From NCBI GenBank assembly GCA_038503035.1, contig JAVSML010024622.1, positions 857,097-921,096 on the forward strand: a DNA stretch of 64,000 nucleotides. The letters run 5' to 3'. Under the pieces are notes generated by a model, which saw only the letters and a program-made list of their open reading frames with translations, did no database searches and was not told the DNA's origin. Positions 37,201-47,100 of this stretch are shown here, one piece after another; the stretch's first letter is position 1, and every line of letters starts with the position of its first letter. A program made the translations under genes and the position numbers. This stretch comes from Crocodylus rhombifer. Taxonomy: Eukaryota > Chordata > Crocodylia > Crocodylidae.

Positions 37201-40200
37201 TTTGATCTGTTGGTTTGATCACTGTTTTGGTTGATGGATCTTCAAATAAGAACTATTTGTTTTTTCTCTCCAAAAGGGAGAGGTTGTCTTGATAGTTGTA
37301 TTGGCTGAGGATTGCACTGTTAAGTTGCTTCCTAAAGGGAGGGCTAGTCAGATTTGTTTTTGTTATTTTTGCAGGTTTCTGTGGGAAGAAGGTGGGTGTC
37401 TTTTGTAGAAAGATTATGCTCAAAAGCTTGCCTAACATCTCCCAGTTACTCCAATAAAAGATATTCCCAAATTAATTTTGTTTAGCCTGTATTTTTAGAA
37501 AGTCTATATGGAAGTAAAACAAGTAATTTGCATATGATTTTCCCCCCAGACTAAGATAACCTTATTTTTCCTTTTGTTATGAACCCTTCTACAAGCTAAT
37601 TTACATAAACAGTGTTTATGTAAATAAGTTTAAAATATGTATCACCTACTTACGGAATTTTAAAGTCACCTATCTCCTTGGTAACCAAACCTCACACCCT
37701 CAAAAGGCATTTAAATGCCAAACCCTGTTCATTGATTCAATTGAATTACTGATTTCAATGGGAGTTAGGCATTTAGAGAGAAACAGAAATGGTTTTGAAA
37801 ATATGCCTTTCCTTCTCTGTCTCCTCCTCCCATTTACTCCTGGGTTATGTATTCAAATTACATTCTCTTTTCATTTAATTCTCAAGACTATCTGTGGAGA
37901 AATACTGTACTGCAAGGGTGAATCTAATTTCTCAATCAGACATATGCAGACTTGGATTCAGTGTTATTTGATTTTTCCCTTGATAACACTTATCTATTAG
38001 TTTCAACAAAAGGAAGATTTACTGCCTTAATGGTAAGGTAAATGCTTGGCGTAAAATTAAGATATAAGACAAACTAAACACACACCACTTTGAAGCTCAT
38101 CTTCATCTGAAGTTTCCTGCCAGGGCTCTCCATTAATAGTAATATTTTCCTGAACAGCCGTTTCAAAATTCTGTAAGAAATGAATAACTATCAAAATGCT
38201 TGAAGTTACACTGGTGAGCATATCAGCACTGACAGAAGGCAAGTACCCTAAAGCCTGTTCCCACTTCCTAGAAAACTGCTGAAGTCCTGTCCCAACTTGA
38301 CAACAGTAGAAACTTGGTAATCATAGAATTATAGAAAATGAGGGTTGGAAGGGGCCCCAGGAAGTAATTTAGTCCAACCCCAGGCTCAAAGCAGGACTGT
38401 TCCCCACTATGTCACCCCAGCTAAAGCACTGTCTACCTAGGTCTTAAAAACCTCCAGGGATAGAGATTTGACCAGTTCTCTGAGTAACCTGTTGCAATGC
38501 TTTACTACTTTCCTAGCGAGAAAGTTCTTCCTAATATCTAACCTAAACTTCTCTTACTGCAACTTGAGATCATTGTTCCTTGTTGTCATCTGCCACCACT
38601 GAGAATAGTTTAGCTCCATCTTCTTTGCTACCCCCTTTCAGGCAGTTGAAAGCTGCTATTAAATCCCCTGAGTCTTCTCTTCTCCAGACTAAATAAGACC
38701 AGTTCCCTCCGCTTCTCCTCATAATAAGTCATGTGCCCCAGCCCCCTAGTAACTTTCACTGCTCTCTGCTGGACTCTCTAATTTTTCTGCATCTTTTCTG
38801 TAGTGGGGGGCCCAAAACTGGACACAGTACTCCAGAGGTACCCTCATCAGTGCTGAATAAAGGGGAATAACACTTTCCTTGATCTGCTGCAATGCTTCTA
38901 CTAATGATGTAATGAGAGAGGCCACAGAACAACATGCACTTAACCCCACTGAGGCCCCTCTACACATTCAAGTAAAAGCATGACTGGATTTAGTAAGTGA
39001 TCCACACGGTCACACCTCCTGCCATACACGCACAAGGCAGGAGGTATGATTGTGGGATCATGCATTAGATCCAACTGTGCCTTACTGTTGGTGCAGGGGG
39101 AGCCTGAATCCGGGCTTCCCCTGCACTGGCAGGGAGCAGGCTTCCACAGCTTTGCTGAGAGGGCTCCCAGCCATGGGGGCCATGTGGAGGTGGGACCTAG
39201 AGCCCCACACCTCACAGGGCTCCCAGTCCCTGCTGTACCTCACATGCAGCCAGGACCAAGAGTCCCTCAATTAATGCTTGCTTCTGGTCCCAGCTGCATG
39301 AAGTGCAGCTGGGTCTGAGAGCCTTGTGTGGGCCTGGGGATTTCACACACTCCCAACCCTTGGGGATCAGGCACAATCCCCAGGGCTCAGGGGTTTCATG
39401 ATGGGCAAGGTACACCCTGTGGCTGGGAGCCCTGTCAGCTGACAGGGCTCCCAGCCACAGGGAAGATTCTGCTACCCATGCAAATTAAAGCTCAACAGTG
39501 ATCAGTTAGAAAGTTAGTACACCTTTCTGAGGTGTCACTTTACAGCTGGTTGGAGCTTTTTATTGTGATAGCTGCTTTGCGTGTGCAACAGATCTTAACA
39601 CTACTATAACAGGTAGAGGGGACATGACATTTTGTTCAATACTTTCAACAGGAAGCCCTGTTTTCAGACTATTAATTTTGCGATGCAAAATGTTTGGACT
39701 GAATTATCTGAGTCAGTCTATTTTTTGGAAAACATCTGCTACTGTAGTTCAGATGTTTCAAACAAACACAAATCTTACAGCTGTGTTTTTAAGATACTCT
39801 AGTTCATCCATTCTTTGGAAGGGGGATTTGATATTTGGTAGGAGTAGTCGGGGGGGGGAATCATGCAAATTCAATGAGAGTGTTTGTGAAATCTTGGCTA
39901 GAGCCCTGCACACATATAGGTTACAGTCCTTAGTCACATGATCAAATGCTATTTAACCCTCTCCCCCTGAAGAGGGATTAATGACAGTAAAAGTTCTCAA
40001 TGCTTTTTTTTTTATTGTCACCATTTAGTGTGTGACCCCTGGCATCATGTATAGCACACCACTAAAGCCTGCCCTCAGCCCACAGCAGCAGTTCTCAACC
40101 TTTTAGACTCAAGATATCCCTTCTCAAGGCACCCTTTCAGAAATGCTAGCTCTTAAAATTTCCATTTGTTGCAAAGACCTCAGAAAGAGCACTCCCAACA

Positions 40201-40982
40201 AGAAAAAACACTGCTCTGTAGGCAAATAAATAAATAAATGTAAAAACAAAACAAATAAATTAATAAATACATCAAAAATTAAAAACAAACTAAAGAATCA
40301 GCTAGAAAAATAAAGTAAGAATATAAAAACAATAAGACAAGTATGAAAAGAAACTCATTTTTTAAATATTATAAAATAATAAGTATACCAACACAACCCC
40401 CCCCAGCACCCCTAAAACCAACCCCCTCAAACCTCAAAAAAACCCCAAACAAACAACCCAAACAGGAACAAAACAAGGAAAACAACCCCAAAGAACAAGC
40501 CAAGCCCGCCCAAGAAAACACAAACGCAAAAACACACGTAAACTAAAAAAGAAAATAGAAACAGGAAAACAACAACACACCCATGCCAGTAAAACGTAAA
40601 AGACAAACACGAAATCCAATAAAAACAGCCGGAAAAGATTCAAAATCAAGAATTAAGGAGTGACAAGTAGACAACAAGACAGACACAGACCGCCGCCCCG
40701 CAGGCAGCCCGGGAGCCCAGGGCCACCGTAACGGTCCCCCTGCCCGGCTCGGCTCGGCTCGGCTCTGCCCGGCCCGGCCCTCACCCACAGCGCGTCGCCC
40801 GGCTGCGACTCCTCGGCCCCGGCACCGGGCAGCAGCTCGCGCACGCAGGGGCCGCAGCGCGCCAACACCTCGCGCACCCAGCGCTTGGAGCAGCAGCGTA
40901 CGCGGAGGTCGGGGTCGGGGCCCGGCCGCTCTCTCCCGCCCAGTGGCTCCGCCGTTCTGGGCCGGGCCGGGCTGGCCGCCAT
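21957..40982 (-). CDS. NSL1: NSL1, MIS12 kinetochore complex component
   Basis: Six coding exons on the minus strand (40785-40982, 38086-38170, 32607-32737, 28633-28687, 22920-22987, 21957-22229) join to a 269-aa protein. The human protein is 281 aa. Recognisable blocks are [16 protein letters not shown] (residues 25-40), [58 protein letters not shown], and the C-terminal basic [12 protein letters not shown] (human ends YPLRPKKINLDT). NSL1 forms the MIS12 complex with MIS12, DSN1 and PMF1. This bridges CENP-C at the inner kinetochore and NDC80 at microtubules; the NSL1 C-terminus takes part in NDC80 binding (family knowledge). The N-terminal 25 residues are diverged and GC-driven. A longer in-frame start exists at 41084 (see findings). 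The 19-kb gene is large because of repeat-filled introns. Confidence 0.95.
22920..22987 (-). CDS. NSL1: NSL1 coding exon 5
   Basis: 68 bp, phase 1 to phase 0, acceptor TTTACAG, donor GTAAGA. It ends in KQISEAMK, equivalent to human KEISEAMK. Confidence 0.92.
23570..23885. repeat. Possible MITE in NSL1 intron 4
   Basis: The outer sequences (CTTATACATGTGCC near 23586 and GAGCATGTGTAAAGATAC near 23855) are roughly inverted to each other. Inside are several AATTAGC/TTTAACT-type blocks in both orientations. No clear target duplication was found, so the assignment is tentative. Confidence 0.35.
25763..26800 (-). mobile_element. CR1 LINE 3' end split by another repeat
   Basis: CR1 3' UTR sequence on the minus strand at 25763-25880 is followed, after about 520 bp of foreign sequence, by the next CR1 segment at about 26400-26800. 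The two pieces are collinear with the uninterrupted CR1 copies at 11630 and 38320, so the middle block is an insertion. It lies in NSL1 intron 4. Confidence 0.75.
25890..26395. repeat. Unclassified dispersed repeat, copy 2, nested in CR1
   Basis: It aligns along its length with 13980-14480 in the same orientation. It interrupts the surrounding CR1, which shows that it moves or was inserted as a unit. Confidence 0.55.
27480..28135. repeat. GC-rich hAT-type repeat with internal reiterations
   Basis: A block of repeated GG(A/G)GG-TG-CC phrases ('CCTGATCCAGCCCTG' variants at about 50-bp intervals) is framed by GGCCAGAT phrases like those in the hAT-like elements at 17886 and 18485. No protein is encoded. 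It is in NSL1 intron 4. Confidence 0.5.
28633..28687 (-). CDS. NSL1: NSL1 coding exon 4
   Basis: 55 bp, phase 0 to phase 1, acceptor CATGCAG, donor GTAAGT. It encodes [18 protein letters not shown], matching human KQYHPVVHPLDLKYDPDP in position but diverged. Confidence 0.88.
28688..31435. other. NSL1 intron 3, distal part
   Basis: AT-rich intronic sequence. A short CA/CT-rich stretch occurs near 31195-31230. No further exon or confident repeat was recognised. Confidence 0.5.
31440..32437 (+). mobile_element. CR1 LINE fragment in NSL1 intron 3
   Basis: Plus-strand CR1 beginning just at the FADD box ([14 protein letters not shown] at about 31450). It continues in the frame 31679-32437 through the C-terminal ORF2 tail ([77 protein letters not shown]). 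It ends at about 32437 in ACTATGAAACTGTGAAA. A local amplified block at 31490-31610 disrupts the frame. Confidence 0.93.
31492..31533. repeat. Perfect 17-bp inverted repeat inside CR1
   Basis: Arms 31492-31508 and 31517-31533 are exact reverse complements with an 8-bp loop. Partial copies of the CTCTCTCCCTTCAA motif follow at about 31566-31585. Other CR1 copies in the window lack this block. Confidence 0.9.
32607..32737 (-). CDS. NSL1: NSL1 coding exon 3
   Basis: 131 bp, phase 1 to phase 0, with donor GTGAGT. It encodes the predicted helix [20 protein letters not shown] and continues through [10 protein letters not shown] to QEIL. This is the part expected to pack in the MIS12 coiled-coil stalk. 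Confidence 0.93.
32738..35280. other. NSL1 intron 2, AT-rich part
   Basis: No exon was recognised in this stretch. A short piece at about 35068-35118 (TCTATAAGGTGCATCTTTA) resembles the terminus of a Penelope-like repeat. Confidence 0.5.
35281..35465 (-). repeat. Dispersed repeat family X, copy 1
   Basis: Its reverse complement aligns with 60663-60905. Both contain CTGCAGCATG(A/G)GTGCC, then TGGCAT, then GTGTGGCA and GGGCAG. The type is unknown; the composition suggests a non-autonomous DNA element. Confidence 0.5.
35599..35793. mobile_element. hAT-like MITE, 195 bp
   Basis: The left end CAAGGGTTAGCAAC and the reverse complement of the right end (CAGGGGTCGGTCATCAACC) form imperfect inverted termini. 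The flanks GACTAAGG (35591-35598) and GCCTAAGA (35794-35801) are an 8-bp target duplication with two changes. Confidence 0.6.
35961..36075. mobile_element. Fragment rich in GATTCG/CGAATC motifs
   Basis: It begins AGTAGGGCCGTGCAAAGCTTTGG and carries at least five GATTCG/CGAATC hexamer variants in about 110 bp. The start resembles a hAT-type terminus. Its other end is not clear; 36520-36560 (GGGCCATTTATTTGACATCCCC) looks like a different hAT terminus. Confidence 0.4.
36575..36915. mobile_element. TA-flanked DNA transposon, 341 bp (pogo/Tc1-mariner type)
   Basis: It starts CAGTGGAGTCACATC and its reverse-complemented end is CAGTGGAGTCGCATC (one mismatch in 15). TA dinucleotides flank both sides (36573-36574 and 36916-36917). 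The right half is CpG-richer than its surroundings. No transposase survives, so it is non-autonomous. Confidence 0.75.
38086..38170 (-). CDS. NSL1: NSL1 coding exon 2
   Basis: 85 bp, entering in phase 0 and leaving in phase 1. Acceptor TTTCTTACAG, donor GTGTGT. It encodes [19 protein letters not shown], strongly like human FESAVQENISINGQAWQE. Confidence 0.93.
38320..38905 (-). mobile_element. CR1 LINE fragment, 3' end, in NSL1 intron 1
   Basis: Minus-strand CR1 with 3' UTR start (TCATAGAATTATAGAAAATGAGGG on plus) and degraded ORF2 tail ([20 protein letters not shown] in frame 38746-38967). Frameshifts are numerous. Confidence 0.88.
38945..39480. repeat. GC-rich element with several hairpins
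   Basis: A GC-rich block in AT-rich intron contains perfect 10-bp arms (39014-39023 with 39036-39045), 14-bp arms with one mismatch (39091-39104 with 39113-39126), and a perfect 48-bp palindrome at 39415-39462. The phrase GGGCTCCCAG recurs several times. It encodes nothing recognisable and is probably a non-autonomous element. Confidence 0.6.
39415..39462. repeat. Perfect 48-bp palindrome
   Basis: Two 24-nt halves meet without a spacer at 39438/39439 and are exact reverse complements. The outer flanks (CATGATGGG... and ...CCCATGCAAA) are also weakly inverted. Confidence 0.95.
40200..40560. repeat. A-rich then CA/CCCC-rich low-complexity DNA
   Basis: AAAT reiterations at 40220-40340 are followed by AAAC/AACCCC-rich sequence to about 40545. 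It sits just 3' of the NSL1 CpG island, inside NSL1 intron 1. Confidence 0.75.
40785..40982 (-). CDS. NSL1: NSL1 coding exon 1
   Basis: 66 codons from ATG at 40982 to ...GDALW, then donor GTGAGG. The RVRC-SKR-V-E-L core matches NSL1. It is in the shared CpG island. Four GGCTC 5-mers (plus strand 40746-40765) sit just inside intron 1. Confidence 0.88.
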
Positions 40983-41082
40983 TTCCCGCGCTGCTATCGC
41001 GGGCAGCGGAAGTGGCGCTACCCGAGCCTTGCGGGGACGGACCGGGCGGAAACCTGCCCCGCAACGCCGCTCCGCCCCCACC

Positions 41083-41145
41083 ATGGCGGCGACTGCAGGC
41101 GTTGTGGACTGTCACTGCCACCTAGCGGCGCCCGAGCTGCAGCCG
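41083..41145 (+). CDS. TATDN3: TATDN3 exon 1 (HxH metal motif)
   Basis: 21 codons from a strong-context ATG (CCACCATGG) to CAGCCG, donor GTGAGC. It contains [15 protein letters not shown], the TatD N-terminal metal-binding signature. Confidence 0.95.
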
Positions 41146-44100
41146 GTGAGCCCCCCCCCGGGTCCGCACCCCCACCCCCACCGCCACCCGCTGGGCCCCA
41201 GCGTTTGGGGGGCTCCTGCTCAAGGCTCCCTTGTCTTTTGCAGGACCTGGAGGACGTGCTGCGAGCAGCCAAGGAGGTCGGTGCCATCACAGGCAGCCCC
41301 AGCGCCGCCCCCGTCGGCCCGCCTGCGCCCCTTCCCCTCACACAGACACGGACACCCCCCTCTATACGCACATCACCCGCACTCACACAAACACGCCCCA
41401 CACGCACATGTGCACACACATATACACACCACCCAGACACACCGTCACCCCACTACATGCACATGGACACACACACAGGCACAAACACAGAGGTATCACC
41501 CACACACACAGATATCGCTCTACATGCACATGTACACACATGGACACCCCCCATTATACCCTCCCCCCCACACACAGACACACACAAAGAGGTACCACAC
41601 ACACGGACATCCCCCACATGCACATGTACAGACACATACACATGGACACCCCCTGCACCATACACACCACCCCCTACACACCCACACTCTCCCTCCACAC
41701 ACATACACACCACTGCCCCACACCTTGCCCCCCCCCAACACCACCCACACACAGACACCCGCTCCAGGACAGGCTTTTGGTGCAAGTCTGGGGAGGCTGC
41801 AGGACCCTATGCGGATGCCATGATGCACCCATGGAGCAGACCCAGCTGGTGCAGGGGGTAGTGAGCATCCACTCTGCTGCAGCCAGGTCCTGCCTTGGGG
41901 AAGTTGTTTCACTGGATCCGGGTTGTTGCTCTGAAATCTTGCCTTCTGCTAGCCTCACTATGGTGGTGTCCAAGCGATGCTGTAGCCTGGAGGGACCAGG
42001 AATCATGCAAGGGGCAAGGATTTCTCATGGTGACTGCTGGTCTCAGGCAGAGAGACATAGTGAGAGCCCTGCTAGTCAGAGGTCAAGGAGAAGGCACGGG
42101 AGACTTGCACTTTACAGACTAACAGAACTAGATGGATGGATATAGCACAAGCTTTTGTGAGCTGAAACTCACTGCGCTCAGGTGCTCAAGAAAATCTGTC
42201 TCATATATATTTGCATATAGCATGCATGCACACACAGATAAATATATAGCGTGTGTGTGTGTGTGCATACGCACATGTGATATAGCGTGCACACACACAC
42301 CCGAACCTCCGTGTCCCCCCACCCACACATACTTTGGTTAGTCTATAAGCTGCAAATCTACCCTGCCTTCATCTTTTATTGGACCAGCATGTATAAAGTT
42401 AGACAAGCTTCTGAATCCAAGACATTTATTTATTTGACTTTTATGCCACTCTCCCTGAAAAGGTTCATACTACTCATAGCTGTATGGGTGTGTTGCAGTA
42501 CTAGGTTTTCAGTCTTGCTTCTTTATATATCGACACAGATCATCTTAGAAACTACACTGACAACTGAAGTCCTTTATCATAGCAGATAGAGTAGAGGAGG
42601 GCAAAATGCAGCCCACCAGACCATTCTATCTGCTTTGCGGGACCCCTAAAAAATTTAGAAAATTAATATTTATCTGCCTCTGGCTGCCTGTCATGTGGTC
42701 TCGATGGCTTGCCAAAAGTCAGTAAACAGCACTCCACCCGAAATAATTTCCCACCCCTGAGAGAGTGTGGGCAGCAATTATACCATCTTGCTACTCTTTT
42801 CTGTTCCTCAGCCCTGCACTCAGAATCAGTAGAAATGCCCTAGAAATGATAGTGTCCTTCAGCCTACATGTCTGCAGAGACTGCTGCCAATGAATGCTAC
42901 TTATGTTGCTTTGTCATTTCCCTTTGGAAAGGACTAAGAAAAATTAATGTTATAGAGACCTTCAAAATAGCCATTAGGCAGGAAAAACTCACTGAGTATT
43001 GACCTATGTCCTGACCTAGCTCCTTTGAAGCTAATTAAAACCTGATCCAGTTCTCATTAAGAGACAGTGGCCTACAGTTTAAATGTTCCAGTGCCTAATG
43101 TATTTAGTCCTTATATATTTTTATTACAAAGCTATGCCAAAAATGTGGGACTTGATTTGTTTTGGAATTTGAAATACCTAACTGCTTGGTCCTTTCAAAA
43201 TGAAAAATAGAAATAGAATTTTTTGAGAACTATTCAAAATCTGATTATTTTTTTAAACCTCTTGCTTTTGACTGTTGGCTCTAGATCATTCCGTCCTCTT
43301 CCTTCAAATATTTGTATCAGTGGTGCAGGTCCAGTGAATGGTAGCTGGAAACACATAATAGTCAAACCTTTTCTCCAACACCTCTGCTTAAAATCAGATT
43401 TTCTATGGGACAGTGAACTTCATATAAACTATCCCTACCTTAATGTTATCATTCAAAAGCTGACAAGTAAAGAACCTGGAGTTTTACCAAGTTAGAAGTT
43501 TACACCAGGATTTACAGTTGCTTCTCTGAGCTGTAACAGTTTTATTCCCTGTTATTTCAGGCTAAAGTTTTGGCCCTTGTGGTAGTTGCTGAACATTCAG
43601 GAGAATTTGAAAAAATTATGCAGCTTTCAGAAAGGTACAGTTTATGTCAAAGACTCAATTTACCTTGCTGTGATTAAAACAATAGTTACTTTAATATGAT
43701 GTAACAGAAATTTGATGTTGGTGCTGTGCGATTTAAAACATGGGGTGATATTGTTTTGGCATGGAAAAGAAGACAACACAGGGTTATACTGTGCCTGGGT
43801 AACACCCACAGAAGAAGATTAAGGATAGCTCATGGAATAGAGCCAAATCTTACTTAGGTTTTACAGAGTTTGGGTCAGGAGCTCTTATTTCGTGCAATGT
43901 ATATATACTGCCTAGCACAACACGGTCCTGCTACATGAGGCTGCTAACACTATTACAATGCAAAAAAAAAAGAATTAATAAATGAGGTGTGACGCTTGTT
44001 AAAGGACACTCAGGAGATTGTGCCTTTTTGTGAGCATTGTAAACATATACTGAGCTCACAACACCATTGTAAGACAAACTGGCTGCCCGGTTTCACAGAT

Positions 44101-47100
44101 GGATAAGCTGAGGAATGGAGAAACTGAGTAAGTAATGCACAGTTACATTATTGAATGGGGCAGAAAAGAATAGAATCCAGGAGCCGTGATTCCTACTTCT
44201 GCATATAACTTGCAGCCAGACTTCTTCTGAGCAAATGGTATGGTGCTAGATATGTTTTCTGACTCTTTCACACACAATAAAATGCAGAACATCCTTTTAA
44301 AAGACAGTTATATGCAATATCTAGAATTGCTTAAGGTCGTCTATCCCTATTAGTGTTCAAGTTGTGTAACACCAGGCGGACTATTCAAGAGCGAAAAGGC
44401 ATTTTAAGACAAGTGCCAGCAGGATGTCTTTGTCTTTGCTTCCCGGCTGAGTTTTTATTTTGATTTCTACATAAAAGTGTCTCTCTGGAAACCTTCTACC
44501 TTTTCATGCCAGGTTCTATCTTGGCAAAATACTTTTGTGAATGAACTATAATATGCTTTTCATTTCTATAGCTCTTTTTAAACTGAAGATCTCAAAGATC
44601 TTTAAAAAAATACATCACCTATGTGAGGGAGATATTATCTCTATTTTACAGAGAGAGAGAAATTGACACAGAGAAGATGAAGCTAAAATTTCAGAAGAAG
44701 ATTCTCTGTTCAGTTGCCTCAATGTTCAATTTGAGACAACAGAGGTGTGATTTTTCAGAGGTGCTCAGCACCCACAACATAATTGAAATCATTTTAAACT
44801 GTGGGGGAGCAATGCCTCAGAAAACTGTGCACTGTCAAATTGGCTATCCAAAAATTGCATTACCTAAAAGCAAAGAGGATTTTTGAAAATGTGACTATGT
44901 TTTGCCCAGGATCAAAGAGCAAATAATATCAGAGGCAAAGTCAGAACCCAGGTACTCTGATTTCCATTTTCCAGTCATTGTCACAAGATGTGCAGCTGCA
45001 CACATGGATTACTGGTCTGTAATATGATGAGGAATATACAGGAGCTTTAACTCATTGTTAGTCTGATGCCTGTTTTGTGAATATGTTTTTCATTTCTAGG
45101 TTTCCAGGGTTTGTTTTCCCATGTCTAGGAGTTCATCCAGTTCAAGGCATTCTTAGCAGGGAGCAGCCAGAAGACCACTGCAGTGTTACTTTAAAGGTGA
45201 AATGTGGACAAGTTACATAGTATGCTAACAAACTGTTGCTGGGACCAGTTCGGACAAGTGGCAGTTTAGGGATACTGGGGTCTGACTGATCTAAAATTTA
45301 AATCCAGCCTAAACCATACATTGTTTTTTTACATGTTACCATTATACAGAAGCGTTGTTGGTTGTAGCAGACAAGGTTATTTTGATAAATGTGGTATCTT
45401 TTATTAGACCAACTGAGTAGTTGGAAAAATTGTTCTTTGCAAGCTTTCGGGCACAAACACCCTTTTTCAGTCATAGGGAAAGTCTGGTGGTGTTTTGTGT
45501 GCTCTCCTGGGTGGAATGGAAGCCAATATGCAAAACGCAGGTCTGTGAAAATGCAAATGCATGCAAGTGAGGATCAGAGAGAATGGGGGAGAATAGGTGT
45601 GAGACAGGTAGGTTGTGGGGGGGAATGTTGAGCTGGCAGGCAGCCATAAATCCAATATGAGTTGGCAGGTTACCAATGCAGGCAGGTTACCTGCGGTTAT
45701 TAGATGTTAGGCAGGTTATAATGTGCCATAAATCCAATGTCTATACTTAGTCCATGATTTTTTTTGTATCCAATAGATTTATGAAGTGAAGTTCATGGGC
45801 TTGTCTACAAAATGTGTTTTATAAATCCCCTGTGAGGATTAGAACTGATAAATCGGAGAGAGAGTGGTTTTCTTGTGAGAAGTGTGAACCCACAGGTAAT
45901 TGGGTATTTTTGTCTTTGATAGATTTTCAGCGTGCGTTCATTCTGATGCACAGTTGTTGTTCAGTTTCTCCTATGTATTTTCCATCAGAGCATTTAGTTC
46001 ACTGGATGAGATATATTACATAGCAGGTTTTAGATTTCTTGTCATGGCATGGTCTGGATCCACTTTGTGTGCTTTGGGCCGTAGGAAGTTTGCTTCTGGT
46101 GATAAGGTTGGCAAGGTTCAGTGCTTGTTTAAAGGCCTGGGTGGGTGGTTCTGGAAAGACCTCTTTAAGAAGTGGGTCTTCTTCTAGTATGGGTTACAGT
46201 TGTTTGAGGATTTTCTGTGTGGGTTCCAGGGAAGGGTGGCATGTCATAAAAAATGGTATGCAATTTGCAGGGATTTTCTTTTTGTACTGTAGCAAGTCTT
46301 CACATGGTGTCCGGGTGGCTCTTTCCAAAATACATTCTGTCTCTCTGGAGAAATGTCCTTGTTGGGTGAAGGCTCTTTTGAGAGTTGTGAGGTGATGATC
46401 ATGGGTGTTCTCCTCAGTGCAAATTCAGTAGTATTGGAGGGTGTGGCTGTATATTACAGATTTCAGGGTATGTTTAGGGTGATTGCTGGTTCTGTGTAGA
46501 TAAGTATGTTGGTCTATGGGTTTTTTGGATATGGTGGTTTGTATTTTACCATTCTGGATATTGATCATAGTGTCTAAAAATGAAATGTTGGTGCTGGAGA
46601 TTTTAAGAGCTAGTCTGATGGAGGGGTGATGGTTATTGAATTTGTGATGGAAATCAGTGAGAGACGGCAGATTTTTGGTCCAGATGATGAAGGTGTCATC
46701 TATATATCTTAGTTATAGCATTGGTTTGATGTTGCAGTTCTTGAGGAATTCTTCCAGGTGGGCCGTAAAAAGGTTGTCATATTGTAAGGCCATTTTGGTG
46801 CCCATAACTGGGCCCATGGTCTGGAGGAAGTGTTGGTTATTGAAACTGAAGTTGTTGTGTGTGAGGATGAAGTGTATAAATTCAGTAATATTTAGGTTTG
46901 TATTCTGAGTTGTAATCTTGCTCTTGTAGTTATGTAAGGAAGGCTTGGATGCCATCCGGGTGTGGGATGTAAGCTGGTACCATCCATGATGGCTACAAGA
47001 ATATTGCTGGGAAGGTGGTCTGTGTTTTTAAGTTTTCATAGAAAGTCTGTTGTATCTTGGACATAACTCGGTCTTTGGGTGATGAGAGGTTTTAGGATTG

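Larger units (their letters stand above)
35491..37467 (-). mobile_element. Decayed Penelope-like element with inverted ends and nested insertions
   Basis: The ends (GGTAATATCTTTTATTG at 35492 and, inverted, GGGAATATCTTTTATTGG at about 37467) match the termini of the better copy at 45350-48928. The minus frame 36926-37222 resembles the N-terminal part of a Penelope RT ([20 protein letters not shown]). The rest of the RT and the endonuclease are missing. DNA transposons occupy 35599-35793, 35961-36560 and 36575-36915. It lies in NSL1 intron 2. Confidence 0.55.
40690..41220. promoter_or_regulatory. Bidirectional CpG-island promoter of NSL1 and TATDN3
   Basis: Only 100 bp (40983-41082) separate the two likely start codons. 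The interval is CpG-dense and has no TATA box. Visible candidate sites are TTTCCCGC at 40982-40989 (E2F-type, fitting a cell-cycle gene such as NSL1) and GCGGAAGTGG at 41006-41015 (ETS/GABP-type, common in bidirectional promoters). Actual factor use is inferred. Confidence 0.8.

Noticed and set aside
41231..42145. Long His/Thr/Pro-rich open frames (up to about 310 codons) on plus and Cys/Val-rich frames on minus
   Set aside because: They run through a CA-rich minisatellite, are open in several frames at once, and lack homology or splice logic.
46657..46955. Small frames on both strands around 46700
   Set aside because: Minus strand is Penelope-like RT; the plus-strand frame is its shadow.
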